Assembly: GCA_007115705.1 (NCBI GenBank)
Contig: QXEO01000155.1
Coordinates: 1,151,903-1,215,902 of the forward strand
Length of the DNA stretch: 64,000 nt
Direction: 5' to 3'
Origin: Dactylis glomerata
Lineage: Eukaryota; Streptophyta; Magnoliopsida; Poales; Poaceae
How positions within the stretch are numbered: position 1 is the stretch's first letter; every line of letters starts with the position of its first letter. Position numbers and translations under genes: made by a program. Positions 22,807 to 34,754 of the stretch are shown here, piece by piece. The notes under the pieces were generated by a model. That model had not been told where the DNA came from. It did not search any database and was given only the letters and a program-made list of their open reading frames with translations.

Positions 22807-24570
22807 TGAAGGGTTTCGCAGCATAGTAAATCAAAAAAATTCCTACGGATGCGAACAAGAAAGCCAAGATCTAATCTAGGAGATGTAATCAACGAGAGAG
22901 ATAGATGAGATCTTCATACCCTTGAAGAAATCGCACAGCGGAAACGTTCAACAGAACATGGATGATGTAGTCGTACTAGCCGTCTCCTCCCCGCGATCTG
23001 ATCCGATCCAACGCCGCAAGTGGCGGCGCCTCCGAGAGATGCACACATACGGTGCAGCGACGTCTCCTCCTTCCTTGGTCCAGCAAGTATGGTGGAGAGA
23101 TAGATTGGATCTGCAGCACGACGGCGTGGTGCTTATGGTGGAGAGTTTCTGCGGCAGGGCTTCGCCTACGCGCAGTCGCGAGAGAGAGAGATTGGAGGGC
23201 AGCAGTTGGGCCGGCGGCTAGGGTTTCAGGTTAGCACGCCCCAGCCCTCCCATCCCCTTTAAATAGGTCAAAGGGGGCGTCCAAGGGGGCTGCCTTAGCC
23301 TCCAAGTCAAGCCGGTGGCCCCAGGGAGAAAACTTGCCCCCTAAGTTTCCTTTGCCTTGGCCCATAAGAAAACCCTAGGGCTAACTTGCCCCTTTAAGTT
23401 TCCTTTGCTTGGCCCATAAGAAAACCCTAGGGCTAACTTGCCCCCTAAGTTTCCTTTGCCTTGGCCCATAAGAAAACCCTTTGGTCCATGTGGACCCTTT
23501 GGGGCATGTGGGCCCCACCATGGAGCCCTCCGGAACTTTCTAGAACATTCCGGTACTCTACCGAAAAAGTCCAGAACTTTTCCAAAACCCAAAAACTGCT
23601 TTCCATTATATGAATCTTATTCTCCGGACCATTCCGGAACCTCTCGTGATGTCCGGGATCTCATCCGAGACTCCGAACGAAAAACTCAATAACCAATTAT
23701 CCATTCTATCCTAGCATCGATGCACGTTAAGTGTGTGACCCTACGGGTTCGAGAATATGCAGACATGATCTTCTATCAATAATCAACAGCGGGATCTGGA
23801 AACCCATATTGACTCCCACACATTCATCGATGATCATATCGGATGAACCACGATGCCAGGATTCAATTAATCCCGTATATGTATTCCCTTCGTCACGCGA
23901 TATTTTACTTGCCCGAGATTCGATCGTCGGTATTGCCATACCTAGTTCAATCTCATTCACAGCAAGTACTTTACTCGTTCCGTAATCCGATATCACTTTG
24001 TGATTAACTCCTTAACCACGTGCTTGCAAGCGGTGTTGATATCGATTACCGAGTGGGCCCGAAGTATATCTCTCCGACTTGGGAGGGACAAATTCCATCT
24101 TGATACATGTAACCCAATAAGCACTTTCCGATCACCTGAGAGACACCTTTATGATCACCCTTTCATAGGATGACGTTTGATGACCTCAAAGATCTCTTCC
24201 GGCACTAGGGAGTTGCATTATCTCATGGTCTAAGGAATACAATACTTGACATAGGAAAAGCTTCGCAAAGATGAACACAATGACACGATCTAATTGCTGT
24301 GCTTTATTTGGGTCTGTCCATCACATCATTCTCCTAATGATATGACTTCATTATTAATTGACAACTCATGTCTATGGTTAGGAAACCTTAACCATCATTA
24401 ATCAATGAACTAGTCCATAGAGGCATACTAGGGACACGGTGTTGTTCATAAACCACACAAGTATTAATGTTTTCGCTTAATACAATTCTAGCATGGAGTA
24501 TAAACATTATCATGAACAAGAAATATGATAATAACAATATTATTATTGCCTCTATGGCATATTTCCTTCA
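22807..24570 (-). repeat. Copia 3' LTR
   Basis: A 1764-bp LTR. A TATA-like TATTTAAAG (minus strand) lies at 23257-23265. A run of three approximately 52-bp tandem units at about 23330-23480 has the core cctttgccttggcccataag. The flanking polypurine tract GCAAGTGGGAGAC (minus strand) is at 24571-24583. Confidence 0.93.
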
Positions 24571-26117
24571 GTCTCCCACTTGCAATAGAGTCAATAATCT
24601 AGTCATACTTGCGCTTTTAACACCTATGGCATTCCGGTGTTATTCATACGCGTTGCACGTGGTAAACCTTATCTACGGGTCTGACACTTTCAGGTCCGTT
24701 TGTATTTGCATATTATTTTGCGTCAGCACGCATTACTCATCTTCTATGAGGTGGCATCGTATAAACTTGGTCTTCTGGTGAGATCTTTGTTTCTTTGCCA
24801 AAACTATGTTGTCACTATTGTCGTACAATAGATCTACATAGTACTAGCACACTTGGAACTACTCCTAGTTCTCTTGCCGCTTCTAAAGCAATTATATACT
24901 TAGCCCTCGTTGCAGTGTCTGCCACAATGTTAATGTTGGAACTCATCCAAGTCATCATGGAACTTTCTTCCATCTTATTGTGCCACCTTCTTACTCAAAA
25001 CAAATAGCTTAAAATTGAGATAAAATTTTAACTGTATATGTGACAAAGCCAATGTAACACATTGCAATGAACCATTTGTCACTTTTGCATACAAAATATA
25101 GTCTTAGTTCTTCGAAAGTACATAAGATTATTCTTACTATTGTCCAACAATCATCATATGAATGCTCGTAACCTTTTAGAGCATCAGACATATCTGGATC
25201 TACATATCATGGTATACAAGATTGATAAAATCATTCTTGCGGTTTCACTCATCAAGTGTCAAAACAATTGATTCTTGCTCCAACCTCTTCCATGCAATAA
25301 GAACCGTTCTTATTGTTTCCATATTGAACAAATTCAATATTTCATCTATGTACTCTGGCAAAACTATATTAGTGCCTCAATCTATCTGCATAGACATTGA
25401 TGCTTAATATTCTGGTTTTACCTAAGTCTTTCATTAGAAATCTAATTTTAGTGAAAACTTCACAAATATCAAGAAAAACACATAATTTCCAATGAACGAT
25501 ATGTCATCTACATAAAGCATTAGAAATATGTCTTAGCGCTCCCACTTACTTTCTTGTAAATACAAGCATCTTCAAATATCTTGATGAAATTAACACTTTA
25601 ACATTTTCATCATTGAAGATTCCAACTTCGCTATCCTTACTTCTACCATAAAAGTTTGCATACATATCTATCAACCTTTGAATCAACAAAACCCATTGGG
25701 TCGTGTGAGGTACACGTCCTTGGTGTGCATTCCGGTAGAGGAACATTGTTTCGTTTATTCAACTATCATATCTCAATATGTAATTGTTGCTAGAATAATT
25801 CATATGACGAAGTCAGGGCCTATCACCGCTTCTTTGTATATTGTTGGTTACTATTATCTAATAATATCTCATCCTCAAATCTTGCTATTTGATTACGACC
25901 AACTTGGTTAAATAGGAACTTCGATGCCGTGACTACAACATATTGTAAACGCGTGAGCCATGAATGCAGTTGCCGCTTCCAGAACATTTTCTGGTGCTGT
26001 GCTACTCTGATCATCTTGCTCAGATTCAATAACCTCATCAAGTTTTATCTTCCTCCCACTTAAACCTTTCGCGAGAAACTCCTTCATAAGAAATTCACTT
26101 CTTTTAGTGACAATCAC
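24571..26117 (-). pseudogene. Copia pol remnant: integrase C-term, reverse transcriptase, RNase H
   Basis: Read on the minus strand, conserved pieces occur in Copia order in changing frames. An integrase/linker-like segment lies at about 26117-25980 (KEFLAKGLSGRKIKLDEV). A reverse-transcriptase piece follows, with the catalytic YVDD encoded at 25514-25503 inside LMLYVDDISF. An RNase H-like piece lies at 24920-24840 (ALEAARELGVVPS). Many stops and frameshifts lie between them, so no functional enzyme is encoded. Confidence 0.75.
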
Positions 26118-29100
26118 TATGTGTTTGGGTTCATAGTAGAAGGAATACCCATCGACATTCTTTGGGATAACCTACAAAGACTTACTAATCCGATTTTGGT
26201 TGTAAACATTTTACACATATGCCTTGCATACCAAAATTCAAGAAAAGACAACTATAACTTGTATGGTGTCATTTCAGTAGATTTTGATGGCACTCTATTC
26301 AGTGAAAAGCGGTAGTCTCTAAAGCATAATCCACAAATTATATTGGTAGTTTATTTCATCATTGATCTAACCATGTCAAACAAGGTTTGATTACATCCAT
26401 CGAAAACTCCAGACTCCTATGGTGTTTATCACGATGCAAGTTTGTGGAACAATTCCCCTAACTCTTAGATGTTTGCTAAACTTGTAACTCAAATATTCTT
26501 CTTTACGATCTAATCATTCAACTCGAATATTCTTGTTACAACAATTTTCACTTCATAAATTGAACAATTTCATACTTCTATCTCATCAAGTAGATATACC
26601 GTACATCTATTCGAGTCATTGATAAAATAGAAAATACACCACGCTCGACTTCACACATGAACTACATACATCAACATGTACGATCTCCATGTAGTTAGTC
26701 ACTTGTTCTTTCTATGGCCCACGAACAGAGTTTAATCATCTTTAGAAAAATTCTTACAAGCGTCAATCAATTCAAAATCAAATGACTCGAAAATCTATCA
26801 ATATAGAATTTCTTTCATGTTTTGTTTCCAATATGACTTAAACGGTGGTGTCACATATAAGTGAAATTTGTTTTGTCTTGCGACCATTAGCATCAGTGTT
26901 ATAAATGTCTATTTCACCAACAAGATAATAATAATCTATCCATCGATTATGGAAGACGGTAATTATTTGAACAACCATTGCTCTCATAATACCGGTAATA
27001 ATTGGAACAACCATTGCTCTCATAATACCAGAACAAAATAACAATTATTAAGTTCTTAACATATCTAGAGGCTAGGTTTTATGCCGACGAAAAACACAAT
27101 AACACATTTATTTGTTTCTCGATGCGCATTGTTACCACATTCTTTTGCTAGTTACTTAGGCCATCATAGTTCTTGTATTGTTGCTTTGTGTGACATTTCA
27201 TACCAACAATCTAGTATCCAATACCCAAGAATTATGTACTAGCAAGGAATACATCTATAACATGTATATCATTTATATACCTGAGCTAGACATTTCCAGT
27301 CTTTTCCTTTTCTACCAAATACTTTTGCAGATCCTATTTAGCATTTCCTCTCAATTTAGAAGAATCTATCGACATCAATAGTGGCGTCAATCATTTGACA
27401 CATAGTCCAAAGGATATTTAGTCAAATACTAATAGCCTTGGATTTCACACTTTGAAGTGGATTGCCATCATCATATGATTGGTATTCTTTCGGACTCTAT
27501 TCTTTAGCAATCTTTTGGTATAGCAAAAACAGCTTAGCCAATACCCTTTCATTCATCTTATCAGGACAACTTTCATGATGAAACTACTATAGCTTATAAG
27601 GATGAATGCAAGTATAATATAAGTTCCCAAACTTTTGGGTGATCGGGACGCCTAGCATCTTCAATCTTCACATATATTCATACAATATGAGCATATGTTC
27701 TTTTACTAAATTATACTTCATCATTTTTGCAAACAATCAAAGTTTTAGATATCAAATATCTTTCACTTCTTGTTTATTTCTGAAACAATTCTTTCAGCTC
27801 GATGATCACTTTGATTCTCAAACAATTTTGAAGATCAATTTATCATGAAGGCAAACATATGATCTTTAGATACTAAACTTGAATCGTTGCTCTTAGATTA
27901 ATACAACTTATTAAATCTCATAGAGCAAGTGAGGTTTGCTAAAGTTTGCAATAAGACTTAATCCTTACTCTTGACATTCTAACTAAACGGTACTAGACCG
28001 TAAAGTGATTATCTAGAATTATATAGTTCTTTGAACTCAATTACGCTAAGTGTTGGTGGGAAACGGTGCCAAAGACTACAACGACTTATACAAATACATC
28101 AAGATTTAGTTCATGATAATAAGTTCAAGTTAATCAAATTACTAATGAACTCCCACTAAATTCAACATCCCTCAAAGTTGTTTAGTGAAGCATGATCCAA
28201 ATTCACTACACCGAGACCGATCATCACGTGAATGATGTAGCTTCAATGGTGAATATCAACATGTTGATCATATCATCCATATGACTCATGCTTGACCTTT
28301 CGGTCCGTGTGTTCCGAGGCCATGTCTGTACATGCTAGGCTCGTCAAGTCAAACCCAAGTATCTCCGCATGTGCTAATACTGGCTTGCACCCGTTGTATG
28401 TGAACGTAGAGTTTATAGCACCCGATCATCACGAGATGCTTGAACACGACAAACTTTTGCAACGGCGCATACGAGGGGAGAACACAATTTTATCTTGATC
28501 TTTCAGTGAGGAATCATCTTATAATGCTACCGTCGCGATCAAAGCAAAATAAGATACATAAAAGGATAAACATCACATGCATATAATTTTATGTGACATG
28601 GTATAGCCAATCTCCGCGCCATGATCTCCATTTTGTGCGCGCCGGCATGATCTCCATCACTCCATCATGATTGCCTCCACCACGAATAGCAACTACAACT
28701 ATTGCTAACTACTTAGCGATAAAGTAAAGCTATTACATGGCGTATAAGAAGTTGACACGCAGGTCATACACAATTATAAAGACAACCATATGGCTCCTGC
28801 CGGTTGTGAACTCATCGACATGCAAGTCGTGAAACATTACAAAACATGATCATCGCATACATCACATATATCACATCACATCTTGTGGCCATACCATATC
28901 ACAAAACACTCCCTGCAAAAACAAGTTAGACGCCTCTACTTTGTTGTTGCATATTTTACGTGGCTTATGGGAGTAACAAGCTAAAAACGATTCTTACCTA
29001 TGAAAAGCCACAACGGTGATATTATGGTTGCTAACATCCGTTGTAAATCTCATGACTACTATAGTGAGAGAAACTGGCATCCACCAGCCGCATGTGTGGA

Positions 29101-29285
29101 ACAAGCCACACGTCAAGTGCGAAGCCGGTCTCGCGAACGAGGTCGCGTAAGGTTGGCCTGGACCGCTTCGATCTCACTATGCCGCGCCATAATAAATCAC
29201 AAAGAGAGGTTTGCAACAGAAAACATCAACGCTCGCAACAAGCATGTTGCGTTCTACTCGTGAAACACATCTACGCATAGATCTA
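26118..29285 (-). other. Copia gag and upstream pol region, too decayed to annotate
   Basis: AT-rich sequence between the PBS and the readable pol remnant, where gag, protease and the integrase core should lie. I could not identify any domain by eye. No open frame exceeds about 90 codons. Confidence 0.5.
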
Positions 29286-29297
29286 GCTCTGATACCA
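29286..29297 (-). other. Copia primer-binding site (initiator tRNA-Met)
   Basis: TGGTATCAGAGC on the minus strand, one base from the 5' LTR. This is the standard PBS of plant Copia elements, complementary to tRNA-iMet. Confidence 0.92.
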
Positions 29298-29298
29298 C

Positions 29299-31059
29299 TG
29301 AAGGGTTTCGCAGCATAGTAAATCAAAAAAATTCCTACGGATGCGAACAAGAAAGCCAAGACCTAATCTAGGAGATGTAATGAACGAGAGAGATAGATGA
29401 GATCTTCATACCCTTGAAGAAATCGCACCGCAGAAACATTCAACAGAACGTGGATGATGTAGTCGTACTAGCCGTTTCCTCCCCGTGATCTGATCCGATC
29501 CAACGCCGCAAGTGGCGGTGCCTCCGAGAGATGCACACGTACGGTGCAGCGACGTCTCCTCCTTCCTTGGTCCAGCAAGTATGGTGGAGAGATAGATTAG
29601 ATCGGCAGCACGACGGCGTGGTGCTTATGGTGGAGAGTTTCTGCGGCAGGGCTTCGCCTACGCGCAGTCGCGAGAGAGAGATTGGAGGGCAGCAGTTGGG
29701 CCGGCGGCTAGGGTTTCAGGTTAGCACGCCCCGGCCCTCCCATCCCCTTTAAATAGGTCAAGGGGGGCGTCCAAGGGGGCTGCCTTAGCCTCCAAGTCAA
29801 GCCGGTGGCCCCAAGGAGAAAACTTGCCCCCTAAGTTTCCTTTGCCTTAGCCCATAAGAAAACCCTAGGGCTAACTTGCCCCTTAAGTTTCCTTTGCTTG
29901 GCCCATAAGAAAACCCTAGGGCTAACTTGCCCCCTAAGTTTCCTTTGCCTTGGCCCATAAGAAAACCCTTTGGTCCATGTGGACCCTTTGGGGCATGTGG
30001 GCCCCACCATGGAGCCCTCCAGAACTTTCTAGAATATTCCGGTACTCTACCGAAAAAGTCCAGAACTTTTCCGAAACCCAAAAACTGCTTTCCATTATAT
30101 GAATCTTATTCTCCGGACCTTTCCGGAACCTCTCATGATGTCCGGGATCTCATCCGAGACTCCGAACGAAAAACTCAATAACCAATTATCCATTCTATCC
30201 TAGCATCGATGCACGTTAAGTGTGTGACCCTACGGGTTTGAGAATATGCAGACATGATCTTCTATCAATAATCAACAGCGGGATCTGGAAACCCATATTG
30301 ATTCCCACACATTCATCGATGATCATATCGGATGAACCACGATGCCAGGATTCAATTAATGCTGTATATGTATTCCCTTCGTCACGCGATATTTTACTTG
30401 CTCGAGATTCGATCGTCGGTATTACCATACCTAGTTCAATCTCGTTCACAGCAAGTACTTTGCTCGTTCCGTAATCCGATATCACTTTGTGATTAACTCC
30501 TTAACCACGTGCTTGCAAGCGGTGTTGATATCGATTACCGAGTGGGCCCAAAGTATATCTCTCCGACTTGGGAGGGACAAATTCCATCTTGATACATGTA
30601 ACCCAATAAGCACTTTCCGATCACCTGAGAGACACCTTTATGATCACCCTTTCATAGGATGACGTTTGATGACCTCAAAGATCTCTTCCGGCACTAGGGA
30701 GTTGCATTATCTCATGGTCTAAGGAATACAATACTTGACATAGGAAAAGCTTCGCAAAGATGAACACAATGACACGATCTAATTGCTGTGCTTTATTTGG
30801 GTCTGTCCATCACATCATTCTCCTAATGATATGACTTCATTATTAATTGACAACTCATGTCTATGGTTAGGAAACCTTAACCATCATTAATCAATGAACT
30901 AGTCCATAGAGGCGTACTAGGGACACGGTGTTGTTCATAAACCACACAAGTATTAATGTTTCCGCTTAATACAATTCTAGCATGGAGTATAAACATTATC
31001 ATGAACAAGAACTATGATAATAACAATATTATTATTGCCTCTAGGGCATATTTCCTTCA
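29299..31059 (-). repeat. Copia 5' LTR
   Basis: A 1761-bp LTR, about 98 percent identical to 22807-24570. It carries the same three-copy 52-bp tandem array (about 29820-29970) and the TATA-like TATTTAAAG at about 29746-29754. Confidence 0.93.
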
Positions 31060-31065
31060 AGTGAT

Positions 31066-31400
31066 TGACGAGGGTTAACTCGACAAATGTCCTAGATGAA
31101 AGACTTAGGATCGGGGAGATAGGGCGTCGGATGAACTCAAAGGTAAGGTTAGTCGAAATAGGTGTATATCGAAAGTAAACTTGGGTGTTGAACCTGGCTT
31201 GCTTTCAATCTGGCCTACACCGTCCCCTCCTGGCCCGTATATATAGGTGGCCAGGTCTCGAGGATCGGGTAGGGTCCAATACAGATTACAATATCGACAT
31301 ACGGTAAGAACTCGTATCTCGACTATCATTACAATTGGGCCTAGCTTAACGGGACTCAGGGGTACTCAACTAACGGGCTCTATTAGCCATACCCTTGTCA
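31066..31400 (-). repeat. Small LTR element, 3' LTR
   Basis: 335 bp. The TATA box CTATATATAC (minus strand) lies at about 31238-31247. The interior next to it (31401-31560) has short CTTCGAC / CATATCTTC repeats. Confidence 0.92.
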
Positions 31401-31994
31401 GTAGCCCCTGAGATTCTACCAGAATCGCAGATTCAGGTTGAATCTCTAATCTCTAAATCTTCACTTTGATCAACTCTTCGACTTCTTCATATCTTCGACT
31501 TTTTCATATCTTCAAATCTTTGACTTGGTCTTTCGACTTATTTTCATGATAATATTCGCATAGGGTTTTGATGAACAAGCCTGCCAACTCTGACGGATCA
31601 AGAGGTCAGTTAACTGCCGGAATAGATACTTGTCACCTACTTCAAATTCAATCCCCTTGGACTTGAATTCGGGATACCGGTCAAACCCACTCTTTTGCCG
31701 CATTTAGGACTTACAAAGAATGAATCCCAGTGATTCTCAGGGTACCCAGTGCGTCCACCAGGTAATTTGAACCCCTTGGGTACTGGTGTAGTGCGAACCC
31801 TGCGGGTAAAGCACGATGCTCCCATGTCCTTTTCGTCGTCTTCATAGTCGCGCTTTCCATTTGGAGATCGAGATCTTCGGGTTCATCCATGTTGTCTTGG
31901 TGATGGCGATTGAGATCGTTGATTACTACTTCTGTGCCGAGGACAGTTGTGACGGCGAGGTGACCTTGGCTTGTGCGCTTCCTTGTGGTGATAT

Positions 31995-33100
31995 ACTTCC
32001 TATCCTTTTGCTGATAGCTTATGGCCCACCATGTTGAGTCCGTTTAATGCTGCTCTATGCATATGTTCCCTAGGATCCCCTGGGCTTGGTCGAGTTGTAA
32101 GCAGATATGCTTGTGCTGCTACTAGTGCTGCTTCAGGGGTTTTTGGTACGATGTTCCCCTGCTCGTCGACCGATAGGAAGGACGAGTCGAGGTTTTTGGA
32201 GATGCTTTGCCTTTCTGAGTACTCGAGGTTCTCGTACCTTGAACCATGTCGACGATTTCTCCTTGCGTTAGTATGTGACGCGTCGCTTCATGCTCTGCGG
32301 GCGGTGTTGCTAGCTGCAATGGCTGATTCTTTTCTTTGTTGTATCTCTATTTTCTCCTTTGCTAGTTGTTTTGCCTGCTGTCTTAGGGCATAATGATACC
32401 CCAACAGCATGTCCTTGCTGGAATTTGATGGTATTGGCGTGCCGTGTTCTACGGCTTCTCTTATTATTCTCCATTCGTCGACTGATAGTCGAATTTTTTC
32501 CCTGGCTGTGAGGGATTCTGCTATTTGCCCTTCTGCTAGATGATTTGCTCATATATCGATATTTGCTGGGTTTAGCACTGGATTGTTGTTTTCGTCGAAT
32601 TCTTCTGAATTGTCTCCTACGATGGAAAGCACCTAGCATTGTTTGCCGATGTTACTATTAAAGCTTGAGAAGATCAAGCCCCCATCTCCAGAAAGCTCTA
32701 GCCCTGTCTTCCATGTATCTGTTGACTTGTCGGAGATATTGTCGAGGCAGATCATGAGATCTTCGAGTTGGACTTCCACGTTGAAATTTTCCATTGCTTC
32801 GTCGCCTTCTATGATTTTTCCTTTTTGCACTTCTCCTGAGCTGACCGGCGAGTTTACCTCGCTGGAAGAGCCTTCAGAGTATTCCATCATTGCTGTTGTT
32901 TCGGGCTCACTTGCCGATGGATCTTGTTTCGTCGGATCTGAAAGGCGAGATGAACCCGATGGCCCGATGAAGATACTTATACTTCCAATTGTCAACTCCA
33001 TTTCTTGATTTTCGTCGACTTCTGCACTGCTGTTGGCTAAAAGCGAAAAAGCCGTCGAATTCATGATTCCAACGCCCAGGGTCCCCACGGTCGGCGCCAA
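31995..33100 (-). pseudogene. Small LTR element gag-like frames
   Basis: A 155-codon frame (33100-32633, MAPTVGTLGVGIMNSTAF) starts directly at the PBS. It is acidic and Ser-rich (EYSEGSSSEVNSPVSSGEV). After its stop, another frame continues to about 31995, with stops in the middle. That frame has a helical Gln/Lys/Glu-rich part (YALRQQAKQLAKEKIEIQQ) and, near the end, LLTTRPSPGDPREHMHRAAL, a phrase typical of grass Gypsy gag N-termini. The function is presumably structural Gag. Zinc knuckle, protease and pol are absent. Confidence 0.6.
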
Positions 33101-33101
33101 T

Positions 33102-33436
33102 TGACGAGGGTTAACTCGACAAATGTCCTAGATGAAGGACTTAGGATCGGGGAGATAGGGCGTCGGATGAACTCGAAGGTAAGGTTAGTCGAAATAGGTG
33201 TATATCGAAAGTAAACTTGGGTGTTGAACCTGGCTTGCTTTCAATCTGGCCTACACCGTCCCCTCCTGGCCCCTATATATAGGTGGCCAGGTCTCGAGGA
33301 TCGGGTAGGTTCCGATACAGATTACAATATCAACATACGGTAAGAACTCGTATCTCGACTATCATTACAATTGGGCCTAGCTTAACGGGCCTCAGGGGTA
33401 CTCAACTAACGGGCTCTATTAGCTATACCCTTGTCA
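33102..33436 (-). repeat. Small LTR element, 5' LTR
   Basis: 335 bp, 8 mismatches from 31066-31400. The TATA-like CTATATATAG lies at about 33274-33283. Confidence 0.92.
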
Positions 33437-33440
33437 GTGA

Positions 33441-34749
33441 TAATAGTATGCAAGTAAAGTAAATAGTGCGAGTAAAGTAAACAGGTGATAGCAATATAAT
33501 GGAAATAGGACCGGGGTCCACAGTTCACTAGCGGGGTCTCTCCATAAGATAAAATAACACATGCTGGGTAAACAAATTACAGTTGGGCAATTGATAGAAT
33601 AAAGACAACGTGCATATGATGAGAGGATCACTATGAGATTTACTCTGGGCATTACAACAAAATACATAGACCGCCATCCAACTGCATCTATGACTAATAA
33701 TCCACTCACGAGGATATCGTCCGAACACCCCATGAGTATTAAGTTGCGAACAACAGATAACTGCATTAAGCAAAGTGTGTAATGTAAACAAAGCATATAC
33801 CCTCGAGCATATGAATGTTGTTTTCCCCTAGTAGCAACAGCACATCTACAACCTTAGAGGTTTCTGTCACTCCCCCAGATTAAATAGAGGCATGAACCCA
33901 CTATCGAGCATAAATACCCCCTCTTGGAGTCACTAGCAACTACTCGGCCAAGATAGCTACTAACAACGGAGAGCATGCAAGATCATAAACAACATAGAGA
34001 TAACATAAGATAAATTTCAGTACTTCAACTCAAGCATAACACCGATATTCATCGGATCCCAACAAACCAAACATGTAGAATTACATAACGGTGATCTCAA
34101 TCATGTAAGGCAGCTCACGAGATCTAAACATGAAGCACATGGTGGAGAAGACAACCATCTAGCTACTGCTATGGACCCATAGTCCAAGGTAGACTACTCA
34201 CTCATCACTCCGGAGGCAAGCATGGTGATGAAGAAGACCTCCGGTGGTGATTCTCCTCTCCGGCAGGGTGCCGGGAAGAGCTTCTGGACCCTCCCGATCT
34301 TCGGGTCGACGGCGGCGGCGGATCGCGATGTGTTCTGGAAAACTAATCGGGTTCTTAGGTTTTTCCCGTCGGGGGGTCTTTATAGGCGAAGGGGCATCGT
34401 CAGAAGTGGACCGAGGCGGTCTCACACATAGGGGGCGCGGCCCAGCCCCTGGCCGCGCCGCCCTGGTGTGAGGGCCCCTCGTGGCCCCACTCCAACTCCT
34501 CTTCGGTTCTCTGGAAGCTTCGGTGAAATTCTGGCGACTGGCTTTGGTTTCGTCCAATTCCGAGAATATTTCCTGCGTAACTTTTCTGAAACACAAAAAC
34601 AGCAGAAAACAGGGAACTGGCATTGTGGCGACTTGTTAGTAGGTTAGTTCCGGAAAATGCATAAAAGTGCCATGAAGTGTAACGAAACACAAATGGTGTA
34701 AAAACAAGCATGGAGGATCAAAAATTATGGATACGTTGGAGACGTATCA
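33441..34749 (-). repeat. Inner Gypsy 5' LTR, second fragment
   Basis: Continues the LTR cut at 22806 and matches 15965-17279. It ends GACGTATCA at 34749, then TSD GTTCG. A TATA box on the minus strand lies at about 34376-34387. Confidence 0.9.
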
Positions 34750-34754
34750 GTTCG

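Larger units (their letters stand above)
22807..31059 (-). mobile_element. Copia LTR retrotransposon with decayed pol, minus orientation
   Basis: The LTRs are 22807-24570 (1764 bp) and 29299-31059 (1761 bp), with ends TGAAGG/CCTTCA. They are flanked by TSD AGTGA (22802-22806 and 31060-31064). The PBS (29286-29297) and polypurine tract (next to 24571) show minus orientation. The LTR start, TGAAGGAAATATGCCCTAGA, is the style of the Angela/BARE/WIS group of Triticeae Copia elements. By eye the LTRs differ at about 36 positions (about 2 percent), yet pol is heavily frameshifted, so this copy is defective. Confidence 0.93.
31066..33436 (-). mobile_element. Small non-autonomous LTR retrotransposon, minus orientation
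   Basis: A 2371-bp element with 335-bp LTRs (31066-31400 and 33102-33436; TGACGAGGG...CCCTTGTCA) and TSD GTGAT (31061-31065 and 33437-33441). A PBS of TGGCGCCGACCGTGGGG type (minus strand, ending 33100) and a polypurine-like CAGGGGCTAC next to 31400 give minus orientation. The LTRs differ at 8 positions by eye. The 1.7-kb interior holds a gag-like reading frame and no polymerase. Confidence 0.92.
15647..34749 (-). mobile_element. Inner Gypsy-like LTR element (gag-protease), minus orientation
   Basis: It is inserted in the 3' internal region of the outer Gypsy with TSD GTTCG (15642-15646 and 34750-34754). The 3' LTR is 15647-17279 (1633 bp). The 5' LTR is 22489-22806 plus about 33441-34749, split by the Copia and the small LTR element. 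The interior is 17280-22488, with gag-protease at 20177-22291. A PBS of tRNA-Asp type (TGGCGCCGTTGCTGGGG on the minus strand, 22477-22461) lies 11 bp from the 5' LTR. There is no reverse transcriptase or integrase. The terminal TG of the 5' LTR has become TA at 22489-22490. Confidence 0.92.
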
